NCBI GenBank assembly: GCA_035772405.1 | Contig: JAYKKM010000034.1 | Location: 1,425,001 to 1,489,000, forward strand | Length of the DNA stretch: 64,000 nt | Direction: 5' to 3' | DNA from: Chrysogorgia sp. JL179-B06 | Lineage: Eukaryota > Cnidaria > Anthozoa > Scleralcyonacea > Chrysogorgiidae | Shown: positions 33,401 through 45,400 of the stretch, piece by piece | Layout: the number at the start of each line of letters is the position of its first letter | Numbering within the stretch: the stretch's first letter is position 1 | Position numbers and translations under genes: made by a program | The notes under the pieces: model-generated | What the model was told of the DNA's origin: nothing | The model's database searches: none | What the model saw: only the letters and a program-made list of their open reading frames with translations

Positions 33401-36400
33401 TTAAAAGTTAAAGTTAAAAGTCAACGCAAAGTTAAAGTTAAAAGTTAAAGCAAAGTTAAAGTTAAAGTAAACATAAAGTTAAAGTAAAGTTAAAAGTTCA
33501 AGTTAAAAGTCAACGCAAAGTTAAAGTTAAAAGTTAAAGCAAAGTTAAAGTAAAGTTAAAAGTTAAAGTAAAGTTAAAGTAAAGTTAAAAGTTAAAGTTA
33601 AAAGTTAAAGTAAATTTAAAAGTTAAAGTTAAAAGTCAACGCAAAGTTAAAGTTAAAAGTTAAAGCGAAGTTAAAGTAAAGTTAAAAGTTAAATTAAAGT
33701 TAAAAGTTAAAGTAAATATAAAGTTAAAGTAAAGTTAAAAGTTAAAGTTAAAAGTTAAAGTTAAAAGTTAAAGTTAAAAGTTAAAGTAAAGTTAAAAGTT
33801 AAAGTTAAAAGTCAACGCAAAGTTAAAGTTAAAAGTCAAAGCAAAGTTAAAGTAAGTTAAAAGTTAAAAGTTAAAGTAAAGTTAAAAGTTAAAAGTCAAC
33901 GCAAAGTTAAAGTAAAGTTAAAAGTTAAACAAAGTTAAAGTAAAGTTAAAAGTTGCAGCAAAGTTAAAAGTTAAAGTGAAGTTAAAGTAATACCTCTCCC
34001 TCACAATTCACCCATCCACCCCTCAAAAGTTAAAAGTTAAAGCAAAGTTAAAGTTAAAGTGAACATAAAGTTAAAGTAAAGTTAAAAGTTAAAAGTTAAA
34101 ACAAAGTTAAAGTAAAGTTAAAAGTTAAAGTAAAGTTAAAAGTTAAAGTTAAAAGTCAACGCAAAGTTAAAGTTAAAAGTTAAAGCAAAGTTAAAGTTAA
34201 AGTAAACATAAAGTTAAAGTAAAGTTAAAAGTTCAAGTTAAACGTCAACGCAAAGTTAAAGTTAAAAGTTAAAGCAAAGTTAAAGTAAAGTTAAAAGTTA
34301 AAGTAAAGTTAAAGTAAAGTTAAAAGTTAAAGTTAAAAGTTAAAGTAAATTTAAAAGTTAAAGTTAAAAGTCAACGCAAAGTTAAAGTTAAAAGTTAAAG
34401 CGAAGTTAAAGTAAAGTTAAAAGTTAAATTAAAGTTAAAAGTTAAAGTAAATATAAAGTTAAAGTAAAGTTAAAAGTTAAAGTTAAAAGTTAAAGTTAAA
34501 AGTTAAAGTTAAAAGTTAAAGTAAAGTTAAAAGTTAAAGTTAAAAGTCAACGCAAAGTTAAAGTTAAAAGTCAAAGCAAAGTTAAAGTAAGTTAAAAGTT
34601 AAAAGTTAAAGTAAAGTTAAAAGTTAAAAGTCAACGCAAAGTTAAAGTAAAGTTAAAAGTTAAAGTAAAGTTAAAAGTTAAAGTAAAGTTAAAAGTTAAA
34701 GTAAAGTTAAAAGTTAAAGTTAAAAGTCAACGCAAAGTTAAAGTTAAAAGTTAAAGCAAAGTTAAAGTTAAAGTAAACATAAAGTTAAAGTAAAGTTAAA
34801 AGTTAAAAGTCAACGCAAAGTTAAAGTTAAAAGTTAAAACAAAGTTAAAGTAAAGTTAAAAGTTAAAGTAAAGTTAAAAGTTAAAGTTAAAAGTCAACGC
34901 AAAGTTAAAGTTAAAAGTTAAAGCAAAGTTAAAGTTAAAGAAAACATAAAGATAAAGTAAAGTTAAAAGTTAAAAGTTAAAGTAAACATAAAGTTAAAGT
35001 AAAGTTAAAAGTTAAAGTAAAGTTAAAAGTTAAAGTAAAGTTAAAAGTTAAAGTTAAAAGTCAACGCAAAGTTAAAGTTAAAAGTTAAAGCAAAGTTAAA
35101 GTTAAAGTAAACATAAAGTTAAAGTAAAGTTAAAAGTTAAAAGTCAACGCAAAGTTAAAGTTAAAAGTTAAAACAAAGTTAAAGTAAAGTTAAAAGTTAA
35201 AGTAAAGTTAAAAGTTAAAGTTAAAAGTCAACGCAAAGTTAAAGTTAAAAGTTAAAGCAAAGTTAAAGTTAAAGAAAACATAAAGATAAAGTAAAGTTAA
35301 AAGTTAAAAGTTAAAGTAAACATAAAGTTAAAGTAAAGTTAAAAGTTACAGCAAAGTTAAAAGTTAAAGTGAAGTTAAAGTAATACCTCTCCCTCACAAT
35401 TCACCCATCCACCCCTCAAAAGTTAAAAGTTAAAGCAAAGTTAAAGTTAAAGTGAACATAAAGTTAAAGTAAAGTTAAAAGTTAAAGTAAACATAAAGGT
35501 AAAGTAAAGTTAAAAGTTCAAGTTAAAAGTCAACGCAAAGTTAAAGTTAAAAGTTAAAGCAAAGTTAAAGTAAAGTTAAAAGTTAAAGTAAAGTTAAAGT
35601 AAAGTTAAAAGTTAAAGTTAAAAGTTAAAGTAAATTTAAAAGTTAAAGTTAAAAGTCAACGCAAAGTTAAAGTTAAAAGTTAAAGCGAAGTTAAAGTAAA
35701 GTTAAAAGTTAAATTAAAGTTAAAAGTTAAAGTAAATATAAAGTTAAAGTAAAGTTAAAAGTTAAAGTTAAAAGTTAAAGTTAAAAGTTAAAGCAAAGTT
35801 AAAGTTAAAGTAAACATAAAGTTAAAGTAAAGTTAAAAGTTAAAGTTAAAAGTCAACGCAAAGTTAAAGTTAAAAGTTAAAGCAAAGTTAAAGTAAAGTT
35901 AAAAGTTAAAGTAAAGTTAAAGTAAAGTTAAAAGTTAAAGTTAAAAGTTAAAGTAAATTTAAAAGTTAAAGTTAAAAGTCAACGCAAAGTTAAAGTTAAA
36001 AGTTAAAGCGAAGTTAAAGTAAAGTTAAAAGTTAAATTAAAGTTAAAAGTTAAAGTAAATATAAAGTTAAAGTAAAGTTAAAAGTTAAAGTTAAAAGTTA
36101 AAGTTAAAAGTTAAAGTTAAAAGTTAAAGTAAAGTTAAAAGTTAAAGTTAAAAGTCAACGCAAAGTTAAAGTTAAAAGTCAAAGCAAAGTTAAAGTAAGT
36201 TAAAAGTTAAAAGTTAAAGTAAAGTTAAAAGTTAAAAGTCAACGCAAAGTTAAAGTAAAGTTAAAAGTTAAAGTAAAGTTAAAAGTTAAAGTAAAGTTAA
36301 AAGTTGCAGCAAAGTTAAAAGTTAAAGTGAAGTTAAAGTAATACCTCTCCCTCACAATTCACCCATCCACCCCTCAAAAGTTAAAAGTTAAAGCAAAGTT

Positions 36401-39400
36401 AAAGTTAAAGTGAACATAAAGTTAAAGTAAAGTTAAAAGTTAAAAGTTAAAACAAAGTTAAAGTAAAGTTAAAAGTTAAAGTAAAGTTAAAAGTTAAAGT
36501 TAAAAGTCAACGCAAAGTTAAAGTTAAAAGTTAAAGCAAAGTTAAAGTTAAAGTAAACATAAAGTTAAAGTAAAGTTAAAAGTTAAAGTTAAAAGTCAAC
36601 GCAAAGTTAAAGTTAAAAGTTAAAGCAAAGTTAAAGTAAAGTTAAAAGTTAAAGTAAAGTTAAAGTAAAGTTAAAAGTTAAAGTTAAAAGTTAAAGTAAA
36701 GTTAAAAGTTAAAGTTAAAAGTCAACGCAAAGTTAAAGTTAAAAGTTAAAGCGAAGTTAAAGTAAAGTTAAAAGTTAAATTAAAGTTAAAAGTTAAAGTA
36801 AATAAAAGTTAAAGTAAAGTTAAAAGTTAAAGTTAAAAGTTAAAGTTAAAAGTTAAAGTTAAAAGTTAAAGTTAAAAGTTAAAGTAAAGTTAAAAGTTAA
36901 AGTTAAAAGTCAACGCAAAGTTAAAGTTAAAAGTCAAAGCAAAGTTAAAGTAAGTTAAAAGTTAAAAGTTAAAGTAAAGTTAAAAGTTAAAAGTCAACGC
37001 AAAGTTAAAGTAAAGTTAAAAGTTAAAGTAAAGTTAAAAGTTAAAGTAAAGTTAAAAGTTAAAGTAAAGTTAAAAGTTAAAGTTAAAAGTCAACGCAAAG
37101 TTAAAGTTAAAAGTTAAAGCAAAGTTAAAGTTAAAGTAAACATAAAGTTAAAGTAAAGTTAAAAGTTAAAAGTCAACGCAAAGTTAAAGTTAAAAGTTAA
37201 AACAAAGTTAAAGTAAAGTTAAAAGTTAAAGTAAAGTTAAAAGTTAAAGTTAAAAGTCAACGCAAAGTTAAAGTTAAAAGTTAAAGCAAAGTTAAAGTTA
37301 AAGAAAACATAAAGATAAAGTAAAGTTAAAAGTTAAAAGTTAAAGTAAACATAAAGTTAAAGTAAAGTTAAAAGTTAAAGTAAAGTTAAAAGTTAAAGTA
37401 AAGTTAAAAGTTAAAGTTAAAAGTCAACGCAAAGTTAAAGTTAAAAGTTAAAGCAAAGTTAAAGTTAAAGTAAACATAAAGTTAAAGTAAAGTTAAAAGT
37501 TAAAAGTCAACGCAAAGTTAAAGTAAAGTTAAAAGTTAAAGTAAAGTTAAAAGTTAAAGTAAAGTTAAAAGTTGCAGCAAAGTTAAAAGTTAAAGTGAAG
37601 TTAAAGTAATACCTCTCCCTCACAATTCACCCATCCACCCCTCAAAAGTTAAAAGTTAAAGCAAAGTTAAAGTTAAAGTGAACATAAAGTTAAAGTAAAG
37701 TTAAAAGTTAAAAGTTAAAACAAAGTTAAAGTAAAGTTAAAAGTTAAAGTAAAGTTAAAAGTTAAAGTTAAAAGTCAACGCAAAGTTAAAGTTAAAAGTT
37801 AAAGCAAAGTTAAAGTTAAAGTAAACATAAAGTTAAAGTAAAGTTAAAAGTTCAAGTTAAACGTCAACGCAAAGTTAAAGTTAAAAGTTAAAGCAAAGTT
37901 AAAGTAAAGTTAAAAGTTAAAGTAAAGTTAAAGTAAAGTTAAAAGTTAAAGTTAAAAGTTAAAGTAAATTTAAAAGTTAAAGTTAAAAGTCAACGCAAAG
38001 TTAAAGTTAAAAGTTAAAGCGAAGTTAAAGTAAAGTTAAAAGTTAAATTAAAGTTAAAAGTTAAAGTAAATATAAAGTTAAAGTAAAGTTAAAAGTTAAA
38101 GTTAAAAGTTAAAGTTAAAAGTTAAAGTTAAAAGTTAAAGTTAAAAGTTAAAGTAAAGTTAAAAGTTAAAGTTAAAAGTCAACGCAAAGTTAAAGTTAAA
38201 AGTCAAAGCAAAGTTAAAGTAAGTTAAAAGTTAAAAGTTAAAGTAAAGTTAAAAGTTAAAAGTCAACGCAAAGTTAAAGTAAAGTTAAAAGTTAAAGTAA
38301 AGTTAAAAGTTAAAGTAAAGTTAAAAGTTAAAGTAAAGTTAAAAGTTAAAGTTAAAAGTCAACGCAAAGTTAAAGTTAAAAGTTAAAGCAAAGTTAAAGT
38401 TAAAGTAAACATAAAGTTAAAGTAAAGTTAAAAGTTAAAAGTCAACGCAAAGTTAAAGTTAAAAGTTAAAACAAAGTTAAAGTAAAGTTAAAAGTTAAAG
38501 TAAAGTTAAAAGTTAAAGTTAAAAGTCAACGCAAAGTTAAAGTTAAAAGTTAAAGCAAAGTTAAAGTTAAAGAAAACATAAAGATAAAGTAAAGTTAAAA
38601 GTTAAAAGTTAAAGTAAACATAAAGTTAAAGTAAAGTTAAAAGTTAAAGTAAAGTTAAAAGTTAAAGTAAAGTTAAAAGTTAAAGTTAAAAGTCAACGCA
38701 AAGTTAAAGTTAAAAGTTAAAGCAAAGTTAAAGTTAAAGTAAACATAAAGTTAAAGTAAAGTTAAAAGTTAAAAGTCAACGCAAAGTTAAAGTTAAAAGT
38801 TAAAACAAAGTTAAAGTAAAGTTAAAAGTTAAAGTAAAGTTAAAAGTTAAAGTTAAAAGTCAACGCAAAGTTAAAGTTAAAAGTTAAAGCAAAGTTAAAG
38901 TTAAAGAAAACATAAAGATAAAGTAAAGTTAAAAGTTAAAAGTTAAAGTAAACATAAAGTTAAAGTAAAGTTAAAAGTTACAGCAAAGTTAAAAGTTAAA
39001 GTGAAGTTAAAGTAATACCTCTCCCTCACAATTCACCCATCCACCCCTCAAAAGTTAAAAGTTAAAGCAAAGTTAAAGTTAAAGTGAACATAAAGTTAAA
39101 GTAAAGTTAAAAGTTAAAGTAAACATAAAGGTAAAGTAAAGTTAAAAGTTAAAGTTAAAAGTTAAAGTAAAGTTAAAAGTTAAAGTTAAAAGTTAAAGTT
39201 AAAAGTTAAAGTAAAGTTAAAAGTTAAAGTTAAAAGTTAAAGTTAAAAGTTAAAGTTAAAAGTTAAAGTAAAGTTAAAAGTTAAAGTTAAAAGTCAACGC
39301 AAAGTTAAAGTTAAAAGTCAAAGCAAAGTTAAAGTAAGTTAAAAGTTAAAAGTTAAAGTAAAGTTAAAAGTTAAAAGTCAACGCAAAGTTAAAGTAAAGT

Positions 39401-42400
39401 TAAAAGTTAAAGTAAAGTTAAAAATTAAAGTAAAGTTAAAAGTTAAAGTTAAAAGTCAACGCAAAGTTAAAGTTAAAAGTTAAAGCAAAGTTAAAGTTAA
39501 AGTAAACATAAAGTTAAAGTAAAGTTAAAAGTTAAAAGTCAACGCAAAGTTAAAGTTAAAATTTAAAACAAAGTTAAAGTAAAGTTAAAAGTTAAAGTAA
39601 AGTTAAAAGTTAAAGTTAAAAGTCAACGCAAAGTTAAAGTTAAAAGTTAAAGCAAAGTTAAAGTTAAAGTAAACATAAAGTTAAAGTAAAGTTAAAAGTT
39701 GCAGCAAAGTTAAAAGTTAAAGTGAAGTTAAAGTAATCCCTCTCCCTCACAATTCACCCATCCACCCCTCAAAAGTTAAAAGTTAAAGCAAAGTTAAAGT
39801 TAAAGTGAACATAAAGTTAAAGTAAAGTTAAAAGTTAAAGCAAACATAAGGATAAAGTAAAGTTAAAAGTTAAAGTTAAAAGTTAAAGTAAAGTTAAAAG
39901 TTAAAGTTAAAAGTCAACGCAAAGTTAAAGTTAAAAGTTAAAGCAAAGTTAAAGTCTTTTAAAAGTTAAAGTAAAGTTAAAAGTTAAAGTTAAAAGTTAA
40001 AGTAAAGTTAAAAGTTAAAGTTAAAAGTCAATGCAAAGTTAAAGTTAAAGTAAACATAAAGTTAAAGTAAAGTTAAAAGTTAAAGTAAAGTTAAATGTTA
40101 AAGTTAAAAGTCAACGAAAGTTAAAGTTAAAAGTTAAAGCAAAGTTAAAGTAAAGTTAAAAGTTAAAGTAAAGTTAAAATTTAAAGTTAAAAGTTAAAGT
40201 AAAGTTAAAAGTTAAAGTTTAAAGTCAACGCAAAGTTAAAGTTAAAAGTTAAAGCAAAGTTAAAGTAAAGTTAAAAGTTTAATTAAAGTTAAAAGTTAAA
40301 GTAAACAAAAAGTTAAAGTAAAGTTAAAAGTTAAAGTTAAAAGTCAATGCAAGTTAAAGTTAAAAGTTAAAGCAAAGTTAAAGATAAAGTAAACATAAAG
40401 TTAAAGTAAAGTTAAAAGTTAAAAGTCAACGCAAAGTTAAAGTTAAAAGTCAAAGCAAAGTTAAAGTAAGTTAAAAGTTAAAAGTTAAAGTAAAGTTAAA
40501 AGTTAAAAGTCAACGCAAAGTTAAATGTTAAAAGTTAAATGTTAAGTGAAGTTAAAAGTTAAAGTAAAGTTAAAAGTTAAAGTTAAAAGTTAAAGTAAAT
40601 TTAAAAGTTAAAGTTAAAAGTCAACGCAAAGTTAAAGTAAAAAGTTAAAGCAAAGTTAAAGTAAAGTTAAAAGTTAAAGTAAAGTTAAAAGTTAAAGTTA
40701 AAAGTTAAAGTAAAGTTAAAAGTTAAAGTTAAAAGTCAACGCAAAGTTAAAGTTAAAAGTCAAAGCAAAGTTAAAGTAAGTTAAAAGTTAAAAGTTAAAG
40801 TAAAGTTAAAAGTTAAAAGTCAACGCAAAGTTAAAGTAAAGTTAAAAGTTAAAGTAAAGTTAAAAGTTAAAGTAAAGTTAAAAGTTAAAGTAAAGTTAAA
40901 AGTTAAAGTTAAAAGTCAACGCAAAGTTAAAGTTAAAAGTTAAAGCAAAGTTAAAGTTAAAGTAAACATAAAGTTAAAGTAAAGTTAAAAGTTAAAAGTC
41001 AACAAAGTTAAAGTTAAAAGTTAAAACAAAGTTAAAGTAAAGTTAAAAGTTAAAGTAAAGTTAAAAGTTAAAGTAAAGTTAAAAGTTAAAGTAAAGTTAA
41101 AAGTTAAAGTTAAAAGTCAACGCAAAGTTAAAGTTAAAAGTTAAAGCAAAGTTAAAGTTAAAGTAAACATAAAGTTAAAGTAAAGTTAAAAGTTAAAAGT
41201 CAACGCAAAGTTAAAGTTAAAAGTTAAAACAAAGTTAAAGTAAAGTTAAAAGTTAAAGTAAAGTTAAAAGTTAAAGTTAAAAGTCAACGCAAAGTTAAAG
41301 TTAAAAGTTAAAGCAAAGTTAAAGTTAAAGAAAACATAAAGATAAAGTAAAGTTAAAAGTTAAAAGTTAAAGTAAACATAAAGTTAAAGTAAAGTTAAAA
41401 CTTAAAGTAAAGTTAAAAGTTAAAGTAAAGTTAAAAGTTAAAGTTAAAAGTCAACGCAAAGTTAAAGTTAAAAGTTAAAGCAAAGTTAAAGTTAAAGTAA
41501 ACATAAAGTTAAAGTAAAGTTAAAAGTTAAAAGTCAACGCAAAGTTAAAGTTAAAAGTTAAAACAAAGTTAAAGTAAAGTTAAAAGTTAAAGTAAAGTTA
41601 AAAGTTAAAGTTAAAAGTCAACGCAAAGTTAAAGTTAAAAGTTAAAGCAAAGTTAAAGTTAAAGAAAACATAAAGATAAAGTAAAGTTAAAAGTTAAAAG
41701 TTAAAGTAAACATAAAGTTAAAGTAAAGTTAAAAGTTACAGCAAAGTTAAAAGTTAAAGTGAAGTTAAAGTAATACCTCTCCCTCACAATTCACCCATCC
41801 ACCCCTCAAAAGTTAAAAGTTAAAGCAAAGTTAAAGTTAAAGTGAACATAAAGTTAAAGTAAAGTTAAAAGTTAAAGTAAACATAAAGGTAAAGTAAAGT
41901 TAAAAGTTAAAGTTAAAAGTTAAAGTAAAGTTAAAAGTTAAAGTTAAAAGTTAAAGTTAAAAGTTAAAGTAAAGTTAAAAGTTAAAGTTAAAAGTTAAAG
42001 TCAAAGTTAAAAGTCAAAGCAAAGTTAAAGTAAGTTAAAAGTTAAAAGTTAAAGTAAAGTTAAAAGTTAAAAGTCAACGCAAAGTTAAAGTAAAGTTAAA
42101 AGTTAAAGTAAAGTTAAAAATTAAAGTAAAGTTAAAAGTTAAAGTTAAAAGTCAACGCAAAGTTAAAGTTAAAAGTTAAAGCAAAGTTAAAGTTAAAGTA
42201 AACATAAAGTTAAAGTAAAGTTAAAAGTTAAAAGTCAACGCAAAGTTAAAGTTAAAATTTAAAACAAAGTTAAAGTAAAGTTAAAAGTTAAAGTAAAGTT
42301 AAAAGTTAAAGTTAAAAGTCAACGCAAAGTTAAAGTTAAAAGTTAAAGCAAAGTTAAAGTTAAAGTAAACATAAAGTTAAAGTAAAGTTAAAAGTTGCAG

Positions 42401-45400
42401 CAAAGTTAAAAGTTAAAGTGAAGTTAAAGTAATCCCTCTCCCTCACAATTCACCCATCCAACCCTCAAAAGTTAAAAGTTAAAGCAAAGTTAAAGTTAAA
42501 GTGAACATAAAGTTAAAGTAAAGTTAAAAGTTAAAGCAAACATAAAGATAAAGTAAAGTTAAAAGTTAAAGTTAAAAGTTAAAGTAAAGTTAAAAGTTAA
42601 AGTTAAAAGTCAACGCAATGTTAAAGTTAAAGTTAAAGCAAAGTTAAAGTCTTTTAAAAGTTAAAGTAAAGTTAAAAGTTAAAGTTAAAAGTTAAAGTAA
42701 AGTTAAAAGTTAAAGTTAAAAGTCAATGCAAAGTTAAAGTAAACATAAAGTTAAAGTAAAGTTAAAAGTTAAAGTAAAGTTAAATGTTAAAGTTAAAAGT
42801 CAACGAAAGTTAAAGTTAAAAGTTAAAGCAAAGTTAAAGTAAAGTTAAAAGTTAAAGTAAAGTTAAAATTTAAAGTTAAAAGTTAAAGTAAAGTTAAAAG
42901 TTAAAGTTTAAAGTCAACGCAAAGTTAAAGTTAAAAGTTAAAGCAAAGTTAAAGTAAAGTTAAAAGTTTAATTAAAGTTAAAAGTTAAAGTAAACAAAAA
43001 GTTAAAGTAAAGTTAAAAGTTAAAGTTAAAAGTCAACGCAAAGTTAAAGTTAAAAGTTAAAGCAAAGTTAAAGATAAAGTAAACATAAAGTTAAAGTAAA
43101 GTTAAAAGTTAAAAGTCAACGCAAAGTTAAAGTTAAAAGTTAAAACAAAGTTAAAGTAAAGTTAAAAGTTAAAGTAAAGTTAAAAGTTAAAGTTAAAAGT
43201 CAACGCAAAGTTAAAGTTAAAAGTTAAAGCAAAGTTAAAGTTAAAGTAAACATAAAGTTAAAGTAAAGTTAAAAGTTGCAGCAAAGTTAAAAGTTAAAGT
43301 GAAGTTAAAGTAATACCTCTCCCTCACAATTCACCCATCCACCCCTCAAAAGTTAAAAGTTAAAGCAAAGTTAAAGTTAAAGTGAACATAAAGTTAAAGT
43401 AAAGTTAAAAGTTAAAGTAAACATAAAGGTAAAGTAAAGTTAAAAGTTAAAGTAAAGTTAAAAGTTAAAGTTAAAAGTCAACGCAAAGTTAAAGTTAAAA
43501 GTTAAAGCAAAGTTAAAGTAAAGTTAAAAGTTAAAGTAAAGTTAAAAGTTAAAGTTAAAAGTTAAAGTAAATTTAAAAGTTAAAGTTAAAAGTCAACGCA
43601 AAGTTAAAGTAAAAAGTTAAAGCAAAGTTAAAGTAAAGTTAAAAGTTAAATTAAAGTTAAACGTTAAAGTAAATATAAAGTTAAAGTACAGTTAAAAGTT
43701 AAAGTTAAAAGTTAAAGTTAAAAGTTAAAGTTAAAGGTTAAAGTAAAGTTAAAAGTTAAAGTTAAAAGTTAAAGTTAAAAGTTAAAGTAAGGTTAAAAGT
43801 TAAAGTTAAAAGTCAACGCAAAGTTAAAGTTAAAAGTCAAAGCAAAGTTAAAGTAAGTTAAAAGTTAAAAGTTAAAGTAAAGTTAAAAGTTAAAAGTTAA
43901 CGCAAAGTTAAAGTAAAGTTAAAAGTTAAAGTAAAGTTGAAAGTTAAAGTAAAGTTAAAAGTTAAAGTTAAAAGTCAACGCAAAGTTAAACTTAAAAGTT
44001 AAAGCAAAGTTAAAGTTAAAGTAAAGTTAAAAGTCAACGCAAAGTTAAAGTTAAAAGTTAAAACAAAGTTAAAGTAAAGTTAAAAGTTAAAGTAAAGTTA
44101 AAAGTTAAAAGTCAACGCAAAGTTAAAGTTAAAAGTTAAAGCAAAGTTAAAGTTAAAGTAAACATAAAGTTAAAGTAAAGTTAAAAGTTGCAGCAAAGTT
44201 AAAAGTTAAAGTGAAGTTAAAGTAATACCTCTCCCTCACAATTCACCCATCCACCCCTCAAAAGTTAAAAGTTAAAGCAAAGTTAAAGTTAAAGTGAACA
44301 TAAAGTTAAAGTAAAGTTAAAAGTTAAAAGTTAAAACAAAGTTAAAGTAAAGTTAAAAGTTAAAGTAAAGTTAAAAGTTAAAGTTAAAAGTCAACGCAAA
44401 GTTAAAGTTAAAAGTTAAAGCAAAGTTAAAGTTAAAGAAAACATAAAGATAAAGTAAAGTTAAAAGTTAAAAGTTAAAGTAAACATAAAGTTAAAGTAAA
44501 GTTAAAAGTTAAAGTAAAGTTAAAAGTTAAAGTAAAGTTAAAAGTTAAAGTTAAAAGTCAACGCAAAGTTAAAGTTAAAAGTTAAAGCAAAGTTAAAGTT
44601 AAAGTAAACATAAAGTTAAAGTAAAGTTAAAAGTTAAAAGTCAACGCAAAGTTAAAGTTAAAAGTTAAAACAAAGTTAAAGTAAAGTTAAAAGTTAAAGT
44701 AAAGTTAAAAGTTAAAGTTAAAAGTCAACGCAAAGTTAAAGTTAAAAGTTAAAGCAAAGTTAAAGTTAAAGAAAACATAAAGATAAAGTAAAGTTAAAAG
44801 TTAAAAGTTAAAGTAAACATAAAGTTAAAGTAAAGTTAAAAGTTACAGCAAAGTTAAAAGTTAAAGTGAAGTTAAAGTAATACCTCTCCCTCACAATTCA
44901 CCCATCCACCCCTCAAAAGTTAAAAGTTAAAGCAAAGTTAAAGTTAAAGTGAACATAAAGTTAAAGTAAAGTTAAAAGTTAAAGTAAACATAAAGGTAAA
45001 GTAAAGTTAAAAGTTAAAGTTAAAAGTTAAAGTAAAGTTAAAAGTTAAAGTTAAAAGTTAAAGTTAAAAGTTAAAGTAAAGTTAAAAGTTAAAGTTAAAA
45101 GTTAAAGTTAAAAGTTAAAGTTAAAAGTTAAAGTAAAGTTAAAAGTTAAAGTTAAAAGTCAACGCAAAGTTAAAGTTAAAAGTCAAAGCAAAGTTAAAGT
45201 AAGTTAAAAGTTAAAAGTTAAAGTAAAGTTAAAAGTTAAAAGTCAACGCAAAGTTAAAGTAAAGTTAAAAGTTAAAGTAAAGTTAAAAATTAAAGTAAAG
45301 TTAAAAGTTAAAGTTAAAAGTCAACGCAAAGTTAAAGTTAAAAGTTAAAGCAAAGTTAAAGTTAAAGTAAACATAAAGTTAAAGTAAAGTTAAAAGTTAA